DNA from: Benzoatithermus flavus
Lineage (GTDB): Bacteria > Pseudomonadota > Alphaproteobacteria > Geminicoccales > Geminicoccaceae
Length of the DNA stretch: 64,000 nt
Direction: 5' to 3'
Assembly (NCBI RefSeq): GCF_037908215.1
Contig: NZ_JBBLZC010000011.1
Span: forward strand, 1 to 64,000
Of this stretch, positions 43,501 to 52,415 are shown piece by piece. Within the stretch, counting starts at the first letter, position 1. Each line of letters begins with the position of its first letter. A program made the position numbers and the translations under genes. The notes below the pieces were generated by a model. That model did no database searches. It saw nothing but the letters and a program-made list of their open reading frames with translations, and was not told the origin of the DNA.

Positions 43501-44001
43501 TCAGCTCGTCGGCTCGACCGCCACGCAGCGCGCGTTCCTGAGGCCCGGTGTGTAGCGCAGCACGACGCGCTCGAAGCCGGACGCCACCTCGAACGCCTTC
43601 GTGATCCTGGGCATGCCGGGCTTCTCCTCTCCTCCTCGGCGTGCCCAGGCGATGACGGCATCCTGGTTCGCGACCACGCTGTCCTCATGGGGTACTTCGC
43701 GCTGCACGAACAGCCGGACGGTGAGGTGCTCGTGGGTCCTGTTCAGATCGAGGAGATCCGAGCATGGCCCATACCGCCGGAGAATCGCGAGCACCACGTC
43801 CCGGCTCGTCGATCCCTGGCTGTAGGCCGCGTCGAGAATGGCAGCAGGAACGACGACGTCGGCATCGTGCGCGCGCAGGGTGATCGAGGGATTGCCGTTC
43901 TCGGCGACGGCCTCGTCGCTCCAGAGGTCGTCGAGCCAGTCCGCTCGCGCCGATGCAACGCCGAGAAGGCAGAATGCGACGACAGACAGTCTCAGACGCA
44001 T
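43501..44001 (-). CDS. Small exported protein of unknown function
   Basis: A 166-residue protein with a signal peptide (MRLRLSVVAFCLLGVASARA-DW). The mature part is mixed alpha/beta with an acidic first half (DDLWSDEAVAEN) and two cysteines (YGPCSDL and ARCVAVE). I recognise no family motif. It is convergent with the MBL hydrolase and divergent from the SARP-type regulator, so its expression could be linked to that regulator through the shared 216-nt gap, but nothing in the sequence proves it. Confidence 0.55.
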   Translation of the reverse strand: MRLRLSVVAFCLLGVASARADWLDDLWSDEAVAENGNPSITLRAHDADVVVPAAILDAAYSQGSTSRDVVLAILRRYGPCSDLLDLNRTHEHLTVRLFVQREVPHEDSVVANQDAVIAWARRGGEEKPGMPRITKAFEVASGFERVVLRYTPGLRNARCVAVEPTS

Positions 44002-44217
44002 GACACGCTCCCGACTCCGGATGTGTTGCGGGCCGAGCTGGCGATCGATCCGCGGGCGGCCCGAGGCATGGAGCTTCGCGCGCTCGCGTCGGAAAAACCG
44101 TCGCCGCGCCGTCGTGCCAACGACGTGGATGCATCGGCTCCCTGGCGGGCCTTGACCGTTTGCAGACATGGGGCATAAAATCCACAAGTTTCGGGTTCCC
44201 CTCCTTTGGAGAGGGGC

Positions 44218-46449
44218 ATGGCCCTTGTCTTGGAGCTGTTCGGCGGGTTTCGCCTGTACAGCGCCGAGCGGAGCGTGGTCCGTGTCCCGGACCGGAAGGC
44301 GCGCTGTCTGCTCGCGTACCTCGCCCTGGCCGATGGACCGGTGCCGCGCATCGCGCTCGCCGAGCTGTTGTGTTCGGAAGGCGACGAGCAGGACCAGCGG
44401 GCCGCGCTGCGACAGGCGGTCTATGTGGCGAGAAGAGCCGCGATCCGGCGTGACCTCATCGTTGCCGTGCAAGACCGCATCGGCCTCGGTAAGGCCTCGC
44501 TGGTCAGCGACGTCGGGCGTTTCCAGACAGCGATCGTGCGCGGCGATCGCGAATCGCTGGACGAAGCGGTCGAGCTCTATCGCGGGCCGCTGCTCGCTGG
44601 CGAGCGGTCGCCATCCGCCGCTTTCGAGGATTGGCTGGCCGGTCGCCGCAGCGAGCTGCTCGAGCGGGTTCTGCAGGCGCTGCTGACGCTCGCGGCGAGA
44701 GACGAAGCGGCCGCCCGGCCCGAGCATGCGCTGGCGCTGGCGCGCCGGGCCCTGATGCTCGATCCGCTCCGCGAGGATGCCCACCGTCAGGTGATGCGTT
44801 CTCTGGCGGCGCTGGGCCAGCGGGCCGATGCCCTGCGTCACTACGAGATCGGGCGGCAGTTGCTGGCCGACGAGCTCGGCGTCGAGCCGGATGGCGATAC
44901 GAAAGCGCTCCGTGACGCCATCGCCTGCGGCGAGGAGGCAGGTGCGCACGGCGCGAACCCTCGCCCGGCACCCGCCGGCCGCACGGTCGCGCCGGCAGCT
45001 TCGGCCGCAGACCGGCACGGCACCGGGCCGGGCGGCCCCACGGTCGTGCGGACGGTCCCGAGAGGCCCCACCCGTGACCGCGGCAAGGCCATGGTCGCGA
45101 GGCTGGCGGGACCGCTCGCGGCACTGATGGTGATCACGGCCGGCGCGAGCCTCTGGTGGCCGGGGAGAGCGCCGCCGGCGCCGACCGCAGTCGCGGCGAC
45201 GCGTGCGGCGCCTACCGGTCAGGGGGAGGCGGTCCCGCTTGCGGCGCCGCGGCTCTCCATCGTCGTCCTGCCGTTCGACAACCTGAGCGGCGACCCGGAG
45301 CAGGAGTATTTCGCCGACGGGCTCACCGACGACGTGACGATCGATCTTTCGCGCATCGACGACAGCTTCGTCATCGCCCGCCGTACGGCCGTCACCTACA
45401 AGAGCCGGATCGGCAGCATCGACGTGCGCGAGGTCGGCCGCGAGCTCGGGGTCCGCTACGTGCTCGACGGCAGCGTGCAGCGAGCGGGCAACCGGGTGCA
45501 GCTCAACGTGCAGTTGGTCGACGCCGTCACCGGCGGGACGCTCTGGGCCGAGCGGTTCGAGGACGCGCGCGACCGTCTGCCGATACTGCGGGACGAGGTG
45601 ACCGGCCGGATCGCGGCGACGCTCCGGCTGGAGCTGATCGAAGCCGAAGGGCGCCGGCTGGAGCACGAGCGCCGCAACCGCCCCGAGGCGCTCGACGACG
45701 CGATGCATGGCTGGGCCTTGCTCGACCGGCCCTACTCGCAGGAGAATCTCGAGAACGCGCGCCGTCTCTTCGAGCGCGCCCTGACCACCGACCCGGACAC
45801 CGTCGGCGCGCTGACCGGGCTCGCGCACGTGCTGGAAGGTCGGGGCGCCTCGCCGGCCAGCAGGGAGCGTGCCGACGCCCTGCTGCGGCGCGCGCTCGAT
45901 CTGGAGCCGAACCGGGCCACGGTGCACTTCGTGCTCGGGCAGGTCCGCCGATCGCAAGGGCGCCTTCAGGAGGCGGCGGACGCGTTCCGCACGGCGATCG
46001 CACTCGACCGGAACTACGCCCGCGCCTACCTGAAGCTGGGCACGACGCTGCTCGCCCTCGGACATCCGGAGCAGGCGATCCCGCTCGCGGAGCACGCGAT
46101 CCGTCTCAGCCCGCGCGATCCGAACATCGGCGAATGTTTCTGGCTGATAGGCGCCGCTCATCTGCTGACCGGGCGACTGGCCGAGGCGATCGCGATGCTG
46201 GAGAAGGCCCGTTCCTCCAGCCCCAGATTGTGGTACATCCATCTGAACCTTGCTGCCGCTTACGGTCTCGCCCAGCGCCTCGACGAGGCGAAACGGGCGC
46301 TGGCGGAGCACCTGCGGCTGAGGCCGGAATTCCGTTCGCTGGCAGCGATCGAGGCGGCCATGCCGCAGTTCAACGATCCCGCTTTTGCGGCGCTGCGCAA
46401 GCGGACCTTCGATGTCGGCGTGCGCAGGGCGGGCATGCCCGATTCGTAG
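44218..46449 (+). CDS. Membrane-anchored SARP/BTAD transcriptional regulator with TolB-like and TPR domains
   Basis: A 743-residue composite protein. An OmpR/SARP-type winged helix (about 1-95, starting LVLELFGGFRLY) and a BTAD helical domain (about 100-240) form a cytosolic DNA-binding module. A single transmembrane helix follows (about 293-315, GPLAALMVITAGASLWW). The periplasmic part begins with a FlgO/TolB-N-like domain (VLPFDNLSGDPEQEYFADGL at about 350) and continues with TPR repeats to the end. This is a CadC-like layout: signal outside, DNA binding inside. GGAGAGG precedes the ATG at 44218; a TTG four codons upstream is less likely. Targets may be the flanking genes. Confidence 0.82.
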   Translation: MALVLELFGGFRLYSAERSVVRVPDRKARCLLAYLALADGPVPRIALAELLCSEGDEQDQRAALRQAVYVARRAAIRRDLIVAVQDRIGLGKASLVSDVGRFQTAIVRGDRESLDEAVELYRGPLLAGERSPSAAFEDWLAGRRSELLERVLQALLTLAARDEAAARPEHALALARRALMLDPLREDAHRQVMRSLAALGQRADALRHYEIGRQLLADELGVEPDGDTKALRDAIACGEEAGAHGANPRPAPAGRTVAPAASAADRHGTGPGGPTVVRTVPRGPTRDRGKAMVARLAGPLAALMVITAGASLWWPGRAPPAPTAVAATRAAPTGQGEAVPLAAPRLSIVVLPFDNLSGDPEQEYFADGLTDDVTIDLSRIDDSFVIARRTAVTYKSRIGSIDVREVGRELGVRYVLDGSVQRAGNRVQLNVQLVDAVTGGTLWAERFEDARDRLPILRDEVTGRIAATLRLELIEAEGRRLEHERRNRPEALDDAMHGWALLDRPYSQENLENARRLFERALTTDPDTVGALTGLAHVLEGRGASPASRERADALLRRALDLEPNRATVHFVLGQVRRSQGRLQEAADAFRTAIALDRNYARAYLKLGTTLLALGHPEQAIPLAEHAIRLSPRDPNIGECFWLIGAAHLLTGRLAEAIAMLEKARSSSPRLWYIHLNLAAAYGLAQRLDEAKRALAEHLRLRPEFRSLAAIEAAMPQFNDPAFAALRKRTFDVGVRRAGMPDS

Positions 46450-46512
46450 CGGGTCGGCAGCAGGCGCGGCGCTCGCCGGCTTTCCGTCACCCGCCCTTGC
46501 TCTTCCAGACCT

Positions 46513-46528
46513 TCCGGCAGCCGCCGGA
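46513..46528 (-). terminator. Short hairpin downstream of the MarR-like gene
   Basis: TCCGGC-AGCC-GCCGGA forms a 6-bp stem, 8 nt after the stop of the MarR-like gene and between convergent genes. It is small and has no T-run, so termination is only a suggestion. Confidence 0.35.
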
Positions 46529-46536
46529 CAGAGAGT

Positions 46537-46929
46537 TCAGCCTTCGAGCGCGGCGAGCTCGCGCGCGAGGGCGGTCGGCGCCTCGCCAGCCAGCAGCGCG
46601 GCCATGATCTCGGCCAGCGCCTTGCCGCGCGGGGTCAGCATGTAGCGCTTCACCCGCATGTCCATGGGATCGATCCGTCCGTCCACGAGGCCGAAGCCGG
46701 GCTGCTTCTTCCGGTCGAACGGGCCGAGGTCGAGGAGCTGGCGCGAGGACGTGCTCTCGGGCAGCCCGATCGCTTTCGCGATCTCGACCTGGGTGCGGCC
46801 CTCTCCGCGCGCCACCTCGAGGAAGGTCACGAGAAGCTGGATCGAGACGGCTCCGTGCGTCGCCCGCTGGAAGGCCGCGAGGCAACGCTGCAGCCGTTCG
46901 AAAGCACCCGTATGCTCCATGCGATCCAT
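46537..46929 (-). CDS. MarR-like winged-helix regulator
   Basis: About 130 residues with a MarR-type winged helix: SIQLLVTFLEVARGEGRTQVEIAK gives helices 1-2, IGLPESTSSRQLLDLG the recognition helix, and VKRYMLTPRGKALAE the wing and last helix. The dimerisation helices at both ends are short compared with typical MarR (about 145 residues). The start is uncertain: ATG at 46929 or 46920, or 46983 with 18 extra residues. A GATAAT-like -10 near 46945 would favour the shorter forms. Its ligand and targets are unknown; it sits alone between convergent and divergent neighbours. Confidence 0.7.
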   Translation of the reverse strand: MDRMEHTGAFERLQRCLAAFQRATHGAVSIQLLVTFLEVARGEGRTQVEIAKAIGLPESTSSRQLLDLGPFDRKKQPGFGLVDGRIDPMDMRVKRYMLTPRGKALAEIMAALLAGEAPTALARELAALEG

Positions 46930-47327
46930 CGTCGACGACCATGCATTATCGCCACAAGGTAGATTTACTGCGTTCGCAATCATCTTTCAATTATGAATGG
47001 CGGCGGCTCGAGCCGCTTGACGCTACGAGCGCTTCCCGGTACTCATGACGAGAACATTCAGCGAACATCCGTCATGCCCGCTAGCGAGGATCACGCGCGT
47101 ATCCATGCCCGACCCGAACCGTCCCGGCGCGCGACGACGCGAAAGCGGGCCCGGCCGAGCATGGCCGCCGGCTGCCGGGCCTCTGCCCTCGCTCCCGGCC
47201 CGAACGACGGCGCGCGCGGCAGGACGCCTGCTCCTCGCGCCAGCATCGTACGCTGGCGCTGCGGTGCCGGAGCCGTTCCCGACCCGGCTCCGGCACGGCT
47301 TTCCCGGCCCTTTCCTCGGGAGGCGAC
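46930..47327. other. Intergenic region between the MarR-like and subtilase genes
   Basis: No credible gene. The left end (46930-47000) is AT-rich and probably contains the MarR gene promoter. The right end has a CGGGAGG ribosome site for the subtilase gene. Confidence 0.4.
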
Positions 47328-48737
47328 ATGCCGAAAAGCCCCAGCTCACGCCGCGGCTCCCTCGGGGCGGCCGCAGAGACGCCGGCCGGTGCCCGCAACG
47401 TCCGCGAGCCGCCGCCACCGCCCGGTTGCACGGGCCGCTTCCTGATCCTCCTGGCGGAGGAGGAGGACCGCGCCGCCGTGCCAGTACTCCGGAACGTCGC
47501 CGGGCTGCGCGTGGCGCGCTCGGGCGATTATGCCGGACGGCCGGCGCTCGCGGCGCTGGACGAGGCCGACGGGCTGGTGTTGGACGAGCTGCGGGTCGCC
47601 GTGGTGCACGCCCCGCCCGACGCGCTTCAGGTCCTCGCCGCCGCCGATGCCCGCGCCGGCATCCTGGCGGTCGAGCCCGAGCGGGTCGTCCACGCCCTCC
47701 CGCACGGTGCCGTGGGCATCCCGGAGCATCCCATCGGCGGCCCGGCCGAGGCCGGAGCGGCCGGGAGCGCCGTCGCGGCCGCGTATCTGCGCGGCTACCG
47801 CGACGGCGTGAACGATCTCACGGGCCGGCTCCTGCGCGGCATGCCGGCCGCGGACGCGCCGATGGCGGAAGCGCCGGCCTTCGCCGAGGCCGAGTTCACC
47901 TGGGGCCTGCAGGCGACACGCGCCGGCTTCTCGACCTGGAGCGGGCGCGGTGTCCGGGTGGCGGTGCTCGATACCGGGCTCGATCTCGGCCATCCCGATC
48001 TCGGCGGCCGGCCGGTCGAGGCGGTGAGCTTCGTGGCCGGCGAGGGGCCCGAGGACGGGCACGGCCACGGCACCCATTGCATCGGCACCGCCTGCGGGGC
48101 GCTCTCGCCGCGGCAGCCACCCCGTTACGGTGTCGCCGGCGGTGCGGAGATCCTCGCCGGCAAGGTGCTGGACAGCAGGGGCCGCGGCGAGGATGCCGGC
48201 ATTCTCGCCGGCATCGACTGGGCCCTGACGCAGGGCTGCGCCGTGGTCTCGCTGTCCCTGGGAGCACCGGTGCGGCTCGGCGATCCGCCCTCGGCCGTGT
48301 TCGAGCAGGTCGGCCGACGCGCGCTCCGGCGCGGCACGCTCCTCGTCGCCGCGGCCGGCAACGAGAGCCGGCGGCCGGACGAGGTTCGCCCCGTGGGCCA
48401 TCCGGCGAACTGCGCCTCGATCATGGCCGTGGGTGCCGTGGACCGGAACCTGCAGGTGGCCTGGTTCTCCTGCGCCGGCCTCGACCCGCGGGGCGGCCAG
48501 ATCGACGTCGCCGCCCCCGGTGTCGCCGTGCGCTCCGCCTGGCCCGGCGCACAGCTCTACGCCACGCTCGACGGCACCAGCATGGCGGCACCGCACGTCG
48601 CCGGGATCGCGGCGCTCCTCGCCGAGGCCGACCCTTCGGCCCGCGGCTACGCGCTCTGGGCACTGCTCGTGCAGAACGCGCGCCGCCTGCCGCTGCCCGC
48701 GCGGGACGTGGGCGCCGGGCTGGTGCAGGCACCCTAG
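47328..48737 (+). CDS. Subtilisin-like (S8) serine protease without signal peptide
   Basis: A 469-residue protein. The N-terminal 205 residues resemble a long proregion (RFLILLAEEEDRAAV, then a second I9-like stretch ending ILAVEPERVVHAL). The S8 domain follows with D215 in VAVLDTGLDL, H247 in GHGHGTHC, oxyanion N345 in AAAGNES and S418 in LDGTSMAAPHVAG. I see no hydrophobic signal peptide, so it may be cytosolic or leave by an unusual route. A separate 80-residue gene 130 nt downstream encodes an I9-like prodomain/inhibitor, which suggests a protease with a trans-acting partner. CGGGAGG precedes the ATG. Confidence 0.85.
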   Translation: MPKSPSSRRGSLGAAAETPAGARNVREPPPPPGCTGRFLILLAEEEDRAAVPVLRNVAGLRVARSGDYAGRPALAALDEADGLVLDELRVAVVHAPPDALQVLAAADARAGILAVEPERVVHALPHGAVGIPEHPIGGPAEAGAAGSAVAAAYLRGYRDGVNDLTGRLLRGMPAADAPMAEAPAFAEAEFTWGLQATRAGFSTWSGRGVRVAVLDTGLDLGHPDLGGRPVEAVSFVAGEGPEDGHGHGTHCIGTACGALSPRQPPRYGVAGGAEILAGKVLDSRGRGEDAGILAGIDWALTQGCAVVSLSLGAPVRLGDPPSAVFEQVGRRALRRGTLLVAAAGNESRRPDEVRPVGHPANCASIMAVGAVDRNLQVAWFSCAGLDPRGGQIDVAAPGVAVRSAWPGAQLYATLDGTSMAAPHVAGIAALLAEADPSARGYALWALLVQNARRLPLPARDVGAGLVQAP

Positions 48738-48867
48738 CCGCACGCGGTGCCGTCGCGGCGCCGCGCCATGGAACGTCTCGAACCCCCGCTGCACTTCCTA
48801 TCCGGCATGGCGGGTGATACCTATCGGTCAGCCGCGTGTCGGGATCGGCGGTGTTCGGAGACGGGCG

Positions 48868-49110
48868 ATGGCGGATAAGGTGAGCGTGGTGGTGTCGGTC
48901 GAGGAAGGCCGGCTGAAGGACTTCCCGCGCATGGTTCAGGCGATGCGCCGCGCCGGCCTGCAGGTCGAGAGCGAGATGGCGGCGATCGGGACCGTCGCGG
49001 GCTCCTTGAGCGAGCAGGCCCTGCCCAGGCTGCAGGCGATCGAAGGTGTCGCCCACGTCGAGCGGACCCGCAGCTTCCACGTCCCGCCGCCGCACAGCAA
49101 GGTCCAGTGA
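48868..49110 (+). CDS. Stand-alone I9-like subtilase prodomain/inhibitor
   Basis: An 80-residue cytosolic protein with a beta-alpha-beta-beta-alpha-beta pattern: VSVVVSVEEG, an Arg-rich helix FPRMVQAMRRAG, then AIGTVAGSLSEQALPRLQAIEG and VAHVERTRSFHV. The 'GxVxGxL...LxxIEGVxxVE' order is that of the subtilisin propeptide (inhibitor I9) fold. The gene lies 130 nt after an S8 protease gene on the same strand. It probably folds or inhibits that protease in trans. Similar short proteins are sometimes labelled ketohydroxyglutarate aldolase-like in databases; that name is not supported by the size. Confidence 0.65.
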   Translation: MADKVSVVVSVEEGRLKDFPRMVQAMRRAGLQVESEMAAIGTVAGSLSEQALPRLQAIEGVAHVERTRSFHVPPPHSKVQ

Positions 49111-49464
49111 CGCCGGCCGTCCTTCGCGGCGGACCGGCAGGCGACGAAGCAGCGGCCCGTCATGGCCGCCGCGCTCGGGTCGGGCGCAGCGCGCCCCGTG
49201 CCTTCCCCCGACTCCCGCTCGCCGTCGAACCCTACCGCCGCCCTCCCGGCATCCGCTCCGGCGCCGTTCTTGTACGCGACCACCGCTCCAGATAATATTC
49301 CCAGCCGCCCTTGTGGCGGGCGCGACGCGGGAATCGGCGGTGGGGTCGACGGAAATTGCACGAACGAATTCCAGAAACTCTTCCGGATCAAGGACCAGGC
49401 CGAAACGTGTCGGCCCGTCACGATGCCCGCCCCGCGGGGCGGGTGGTGCCGTGAAAGGCGACAA
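49111..49464. other. Intergenic region between convergent genes
   Basis: No credible gene. The region separates the I9-like gene from the convergent ChW-like gene and its terminator. Nothing notable beyond a short AT-rich island near 49290. Confidence 0.4.
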
Positions 49465-49499
49465 GCGCCGCACGGGCGCGGCTTTCGCCCGTGCGGCGC
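49465..49499 (-). terminator. Strong 14-bp perfect hairpin terminator
   Basis: GCGCCGCACGGGCG pairs exactly with CGCCCGTGCGGCGC around a 7-nt loop, beginning 31 nt after the stop of the minus-strand ChW-like gene. On that strand it is followed by TTGT and later TTT. It is the most stable hairpin I found in the window. Confidence 0.7.
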
Positions 49500-49530
49500 C
49501 GCCGATCGGGGCGGACCCGGTCGGGAAGGC

Positions 49531-50070
49531 TCAGTACCAGTTCTTCAGCACGACGACCCGCATCGCCTCGACCCGCTTCTGCTGGCCGCGCGTGCCGCAG
49601 AACTCGCCGTTCTTCTTCACGTCGGAGGTGCCGAGGTCCTGGACGTGGCACTGGTAGAGCACGTCGTAGAGGGCGGCATTCCTGCCGGCCACCCGGATCG
49701 CGAACCCTTCGAGCCGCTTGCTCTGGCCGCGCGTGCCGCAGAACTCGCCTCGCGCGTACCACTGATTCGGGGCCGGGAGATCGCCGAGATCCTGGACGTG
49801 GCACATGTACTCGAGGTGGGTGTTGCCACCGAGCCGACCCGCGGAGGCGAGCTGGAAGCCCTCGAGGCGCAGCGACCGGCCCATGGTTCCGGCCCAGCGG
49901 CCGTCGCGCAGCGGCTTGTCGCCGAGATTCTCGATGTGGACCACGCCGGCGAGCTTCACGTAAGGCAGGCCGCGATGGGGAGGATCGGCGCTGGCAGCGG
50001 AGGCCGAGCCGGCGATGACGGGCAGCATCAGGGCCGCTGCGGACAGCATTCCGAAATAACGACGCAGCAT
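49531..50070 (-). CDS. Secreted protein with ChW-like repeats
   Basis: A 179-residue exported protein with a signal peptide (hydrophobic core, cleavage near ASA-AS at about 25). The mature part is two to three repeats of the form 'H-[VI]-[QE]-x-L-G ... G-x-x-[CA]-G-T-x-G-[QR]-[SQ]-x-R-[LV]-E-[GA]', for example HIENLGDKP with GTMGRSLRLEG, then CHVQDLGDLP with FCGTRGQSKRLEG, then CHVQDLGTSD with FCGTRGQQKRVEA. This is the clostridial hydrophobic-W repeat pattern, but the namesake Trp is replaced and paired cysteines are added. ChW domains are thought to be surface binding modules. A GGGAGT ribosome site precedes the ATG at 50070. Confidence 0.65.
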   Translation of the reverse strand: MLRRYFGMLSAAALMLPVIAGSASAASADPPHRGLPYVKLAGVVHIENLGDKPLRDGRWAGTMGRSLRLEGFQLASAGRLGGNTHLEYMCHVQDLGDLPAPNQWYARGEFCGTRGQSKRLEGFAIRVAGRNAALYDVLYQCHVQDLGTSDVKKNGEFCGTRGQQKRVEAMRVVVLKNWY

Positions 50071-50580
50071 CGAATTACTCCCGTTCAAGCGTCGTGGATC
50101 CTGAGAGACGAATCGGACGGCGTGCCAATCATGGATGGCCGCTGTCGACACGTCGTTCGTTGGCTATAAATTGAGGAATCGGGCATGAAACGCCGCTTCG
50201 TGCAGCCATACGCTGCTCGCGGCTGTCGTCCCGCACCGAATGTGGACGGTGTTTCGATCTCTACCTTCGAGGTGCTCCTTACGATTGGCGATGGCTGCTG
50301 CAACAGCGCGCATACCCTACCGATCATTTAATATCGGTCAAGTCATTAGAATAATCCCGGACATTTTCGATTCCAGCATAAGTCTCTACACTCTAAATCA
50401 GCGGTCTCCTACAAGTAGCAAACACTCTCGGATGGCGGCCTCGGACGCGCTCCAGTCTTGCATCAGGCGGTGGGCAGGGTTGCAGCGATGGACTGCTTTG
50501 ACGTGGATCAAGGTGGCTGTCGGCCGCCGCTCGTATAGGATCGCTCCCGCAACCCGAAGGACCGTCCGGGAAAGAGCGTC
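50071..50580. other. AT-richer intergenic region upstream of the N-ATPase operon
   Basis: The 510-nt gap separates two divergent units. It is clearly more AT-rich at 50150-50400 than the genes, consistent with promoters for both the ChW-like gene and the ATPase operon or with a horizontal-transfer junction at the operon's left end. I see no direct repeats, integrase or tRNA. Confidence 0.45.
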
Positions 50581-51999
50581 ATGCCGGAGCCCTGCGGCCG
50601 GATCGTGGCCGTGCGCGGTGCCGTGGTCGACGTGCGGCTCGACGACGGCCTGCCGCTGCCCGTCATCGACGAGGCGCTGCACGTCCTCACCGATCAGGCC
50701 GAGCCGCTGGTGCTGGAGGTGCAGAGCCATCTCGACGCGCGCACCGTCCGCGCCGTGGCGCTCCAGGCGACGGCGGGCCTCGCCCGTGGCATGCCCGTCG
50801 TCGCGACCGGCGCGCCGATCACCGTGCCGGTGGGCGAGGCCGTGCTCGGGCGCCTGCTCGACGTCACCGGCCGTCCCGGCGACCATGGCAGCCCGCTGCC
50901 CGCGGGCACGCCGCGCCGCCCGATCCACCGCCCGGCCCCGCCGCTCGCCGCCCGCAGCGGCACCGCCACGGTGTTCGAGACCGGGATCAAGGTGATCGAC
51001 CTCCTCACCCCGCTCGCCCATGGCGGCAAGGCGGCGATGTTCGGCGGGGCGGGGGTGGGCAAGACCGTGCTGGTCATGGAGCTGATCCGGGCCATGGTCG
51101 CGGGCTATCGCGGCATCTCGGTGTTCGCCGGCATCGGCGAGCGCTCGCGCGAGGGCCACGAGCTCCTGCTCGACATGCGCCGCTCGGGCGTGCTTCCCCG
51201 CACCGTCCTGGTCTACGGCCAGATGAACGAGCCGCCGGGTGCGCGCTGGCGCGTCGGCCTCACCGCCCTTGCCATCGCCGAGCATTTCCGCGACGCGGCG
51301 CGGCAGAACGTGCTGCTCCTGATGGACAACGTGTTCCGCTTCGTCCAGGCCGGCAGCGAGGTCTCGGGGCTGCTCGGCCGCCTGCCGTCGCGGGTCGGCT
51401 ACCAGCCCACGCTCGAGAGCGAGGTCGCCGATCTCCAGGAGCGCATCGCCTCGGTCGCGGGGGCGGCGATCACCGCGATCGAGGCGGTCTACGTCCCGGC
51501 CGACGACTTCACCGATCCGGCCGTGACCGCGATCGCCACCCATCTCGACAGCGTGATCGTCCTGAGCCGCACCCAGGCGGCGGAGGGCATGTACCCGGCG
51601 GTCGATCCGCTCGCCTCGAGTTCGGTCCTGCTCGATCCCTTCGTCGTCGGCCGCGAGCACCACGCGCTCGCCCAGCGCGTGCGCGAGATCATCGCGCATT
51701 ACCGCGAGCTTCAAGACATCATCGCCCTGCTCGGCACCGAGGAGCTGAGCGCCGCCGACCGGCTCGCCGTGGCGCGGGCGCGCAAGCTCCTGCGCTTTCT
51801 GACCCAGCCCTTCGCCGTGACCGAGGCCTTCACCGGCAAGCCCGGCCGCTCGGTGCCGCTCGCGCGGACCCTCGCGGGCTGCCGCGCCATCCTCGAGGGA
51901 GAATGCGACGGCTGGGCCGAAAGCTCGCTCTACATGGTGGGCGACCTCGACGAGGCGCGCGCCCGCGAGGCGGCCCAGACCGAGGTCGGGGCGTCATGA
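50581..51999 (+). CDS. atpD: N-type ATPase F1 subunit beta
   Basis: A 472-residue catalytic subunit. Walker A GGAGVGKT, the catalytic Glu in GIGERSREG, Walker B LLLMDNVFRF and the DELSEED-like GTEELSAAD segment are present. The sequence departs from housekeeping beta subunits in the way N-ATPases do (short, several unusual residues such as DNVFRF for DNIFRF). It opens an operon in the order atpDCQRBEFAG, which identifies the alternative N-ATPase that some proteobacteria carry besides the normal F-ATPase. It overlaps atpC by 4 nt. Confidence 0.92.
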   Translation: MPEPCGRIVAVRGAVVDVRLDDGLPLPVIDEALHVLTDQAEPLVLEVQSHLDARTVRAVALQATAGLARGMPVVATGAPITVPVGEAVLGRLLDVTGRPGDHGSPLPAGTPRRPIHRPAPPLAARSGTATVFETGIKVIDLLTPLAHGGKAAMFGGAGVGKTVLVMELIRAMVAGYRGISVFAGIGERSREGHELLLDMRRSGVLPRTVLVYGQMNEPPGARWRVGLTALAIAEHFRDAARQNVLLLMDNVFRFVQAGSEVSGLLGRLPSRVGYQPTLESEVADLQERIASVAGAAITAIEAVYVPADDFTDPAVTAIATHLDSVIVLSRTQAAEGMYPAVDPLASSSVLLDPFVVGREHHALAQRVREIIAHYRELQDIIALLGTEELSAADRLAVARARKLLRFLTQPFAVTEAFTGKPGRSVPLARTLAGCRAILEGECDGWAESSLYMVGDLDEARAREAAQTEVGAS

Positions 52000-52415
52000 G
52001 GCTTCTGATCACCACCCCCCTCGCGGTCGCGGCCGACCGCGACGACGTCGTCGCGGTCCGCGCCGAGGACGAGACCGGCGCCTTCGGCATCCTGCCGGGT
52101 CACGCCGATTTTTTGACCGTGCTCGCGGTCTCGGTCGTGAGCTGGCGCGCTGTCGACGGCGGCACCGGCCACTGCGCCGTGCGCCAGGGGGTCCTCACCG
52201 TGACCGGCGGCCGCGAGGTCGCGATCGCCACCCGCGATGCCGTGGTCGGCGACGATCTCGACCGGCTCGAGCACGAGGTTCTCGCCCGCTATCACGAGGC
52301 GGTCGAGGCCGAGCGCGCCGCCCGGCTCGGTGGCACGCGGATGCATCTCGAGGCCGTGCGCCAGATCGTGCGCTATCTCCGCCCCAGCGGCGCGCAGGAC
52401 AAGGGCACGTCATGA
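51996..52415 (+). CDS. atpC: N-type ATPase F1 subunit epsilon
   Basis: A 139-residue subunit with the N-terminal beta-sandwich (LLITTPLAVAADRDDVVAVRAED, then GAFGILPGHADFLTVL) and a C-terminal helical hairpin. It links the F1 head to the c ring and can inhibit ATP hydrolysis. Position directly after atpD, with start/stop overlap, is diagnostic of the N-ATPase operon; in ordinary operons epsilon also follows beta, but then as the last gene. Confidence 0.88.
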   Translation: MRLLITTPLAVAADRDDVVAVRAEDETGAFGILPGHADFLTVLAVSVVSWRAVDGGTGHCAVRQGVLTVTGGREVAIATRDAVVGDDLDRLEHEVLARYHEAVEAERAARLGGTRMHLEAVRQIVRYLRPSGAQDKGTS

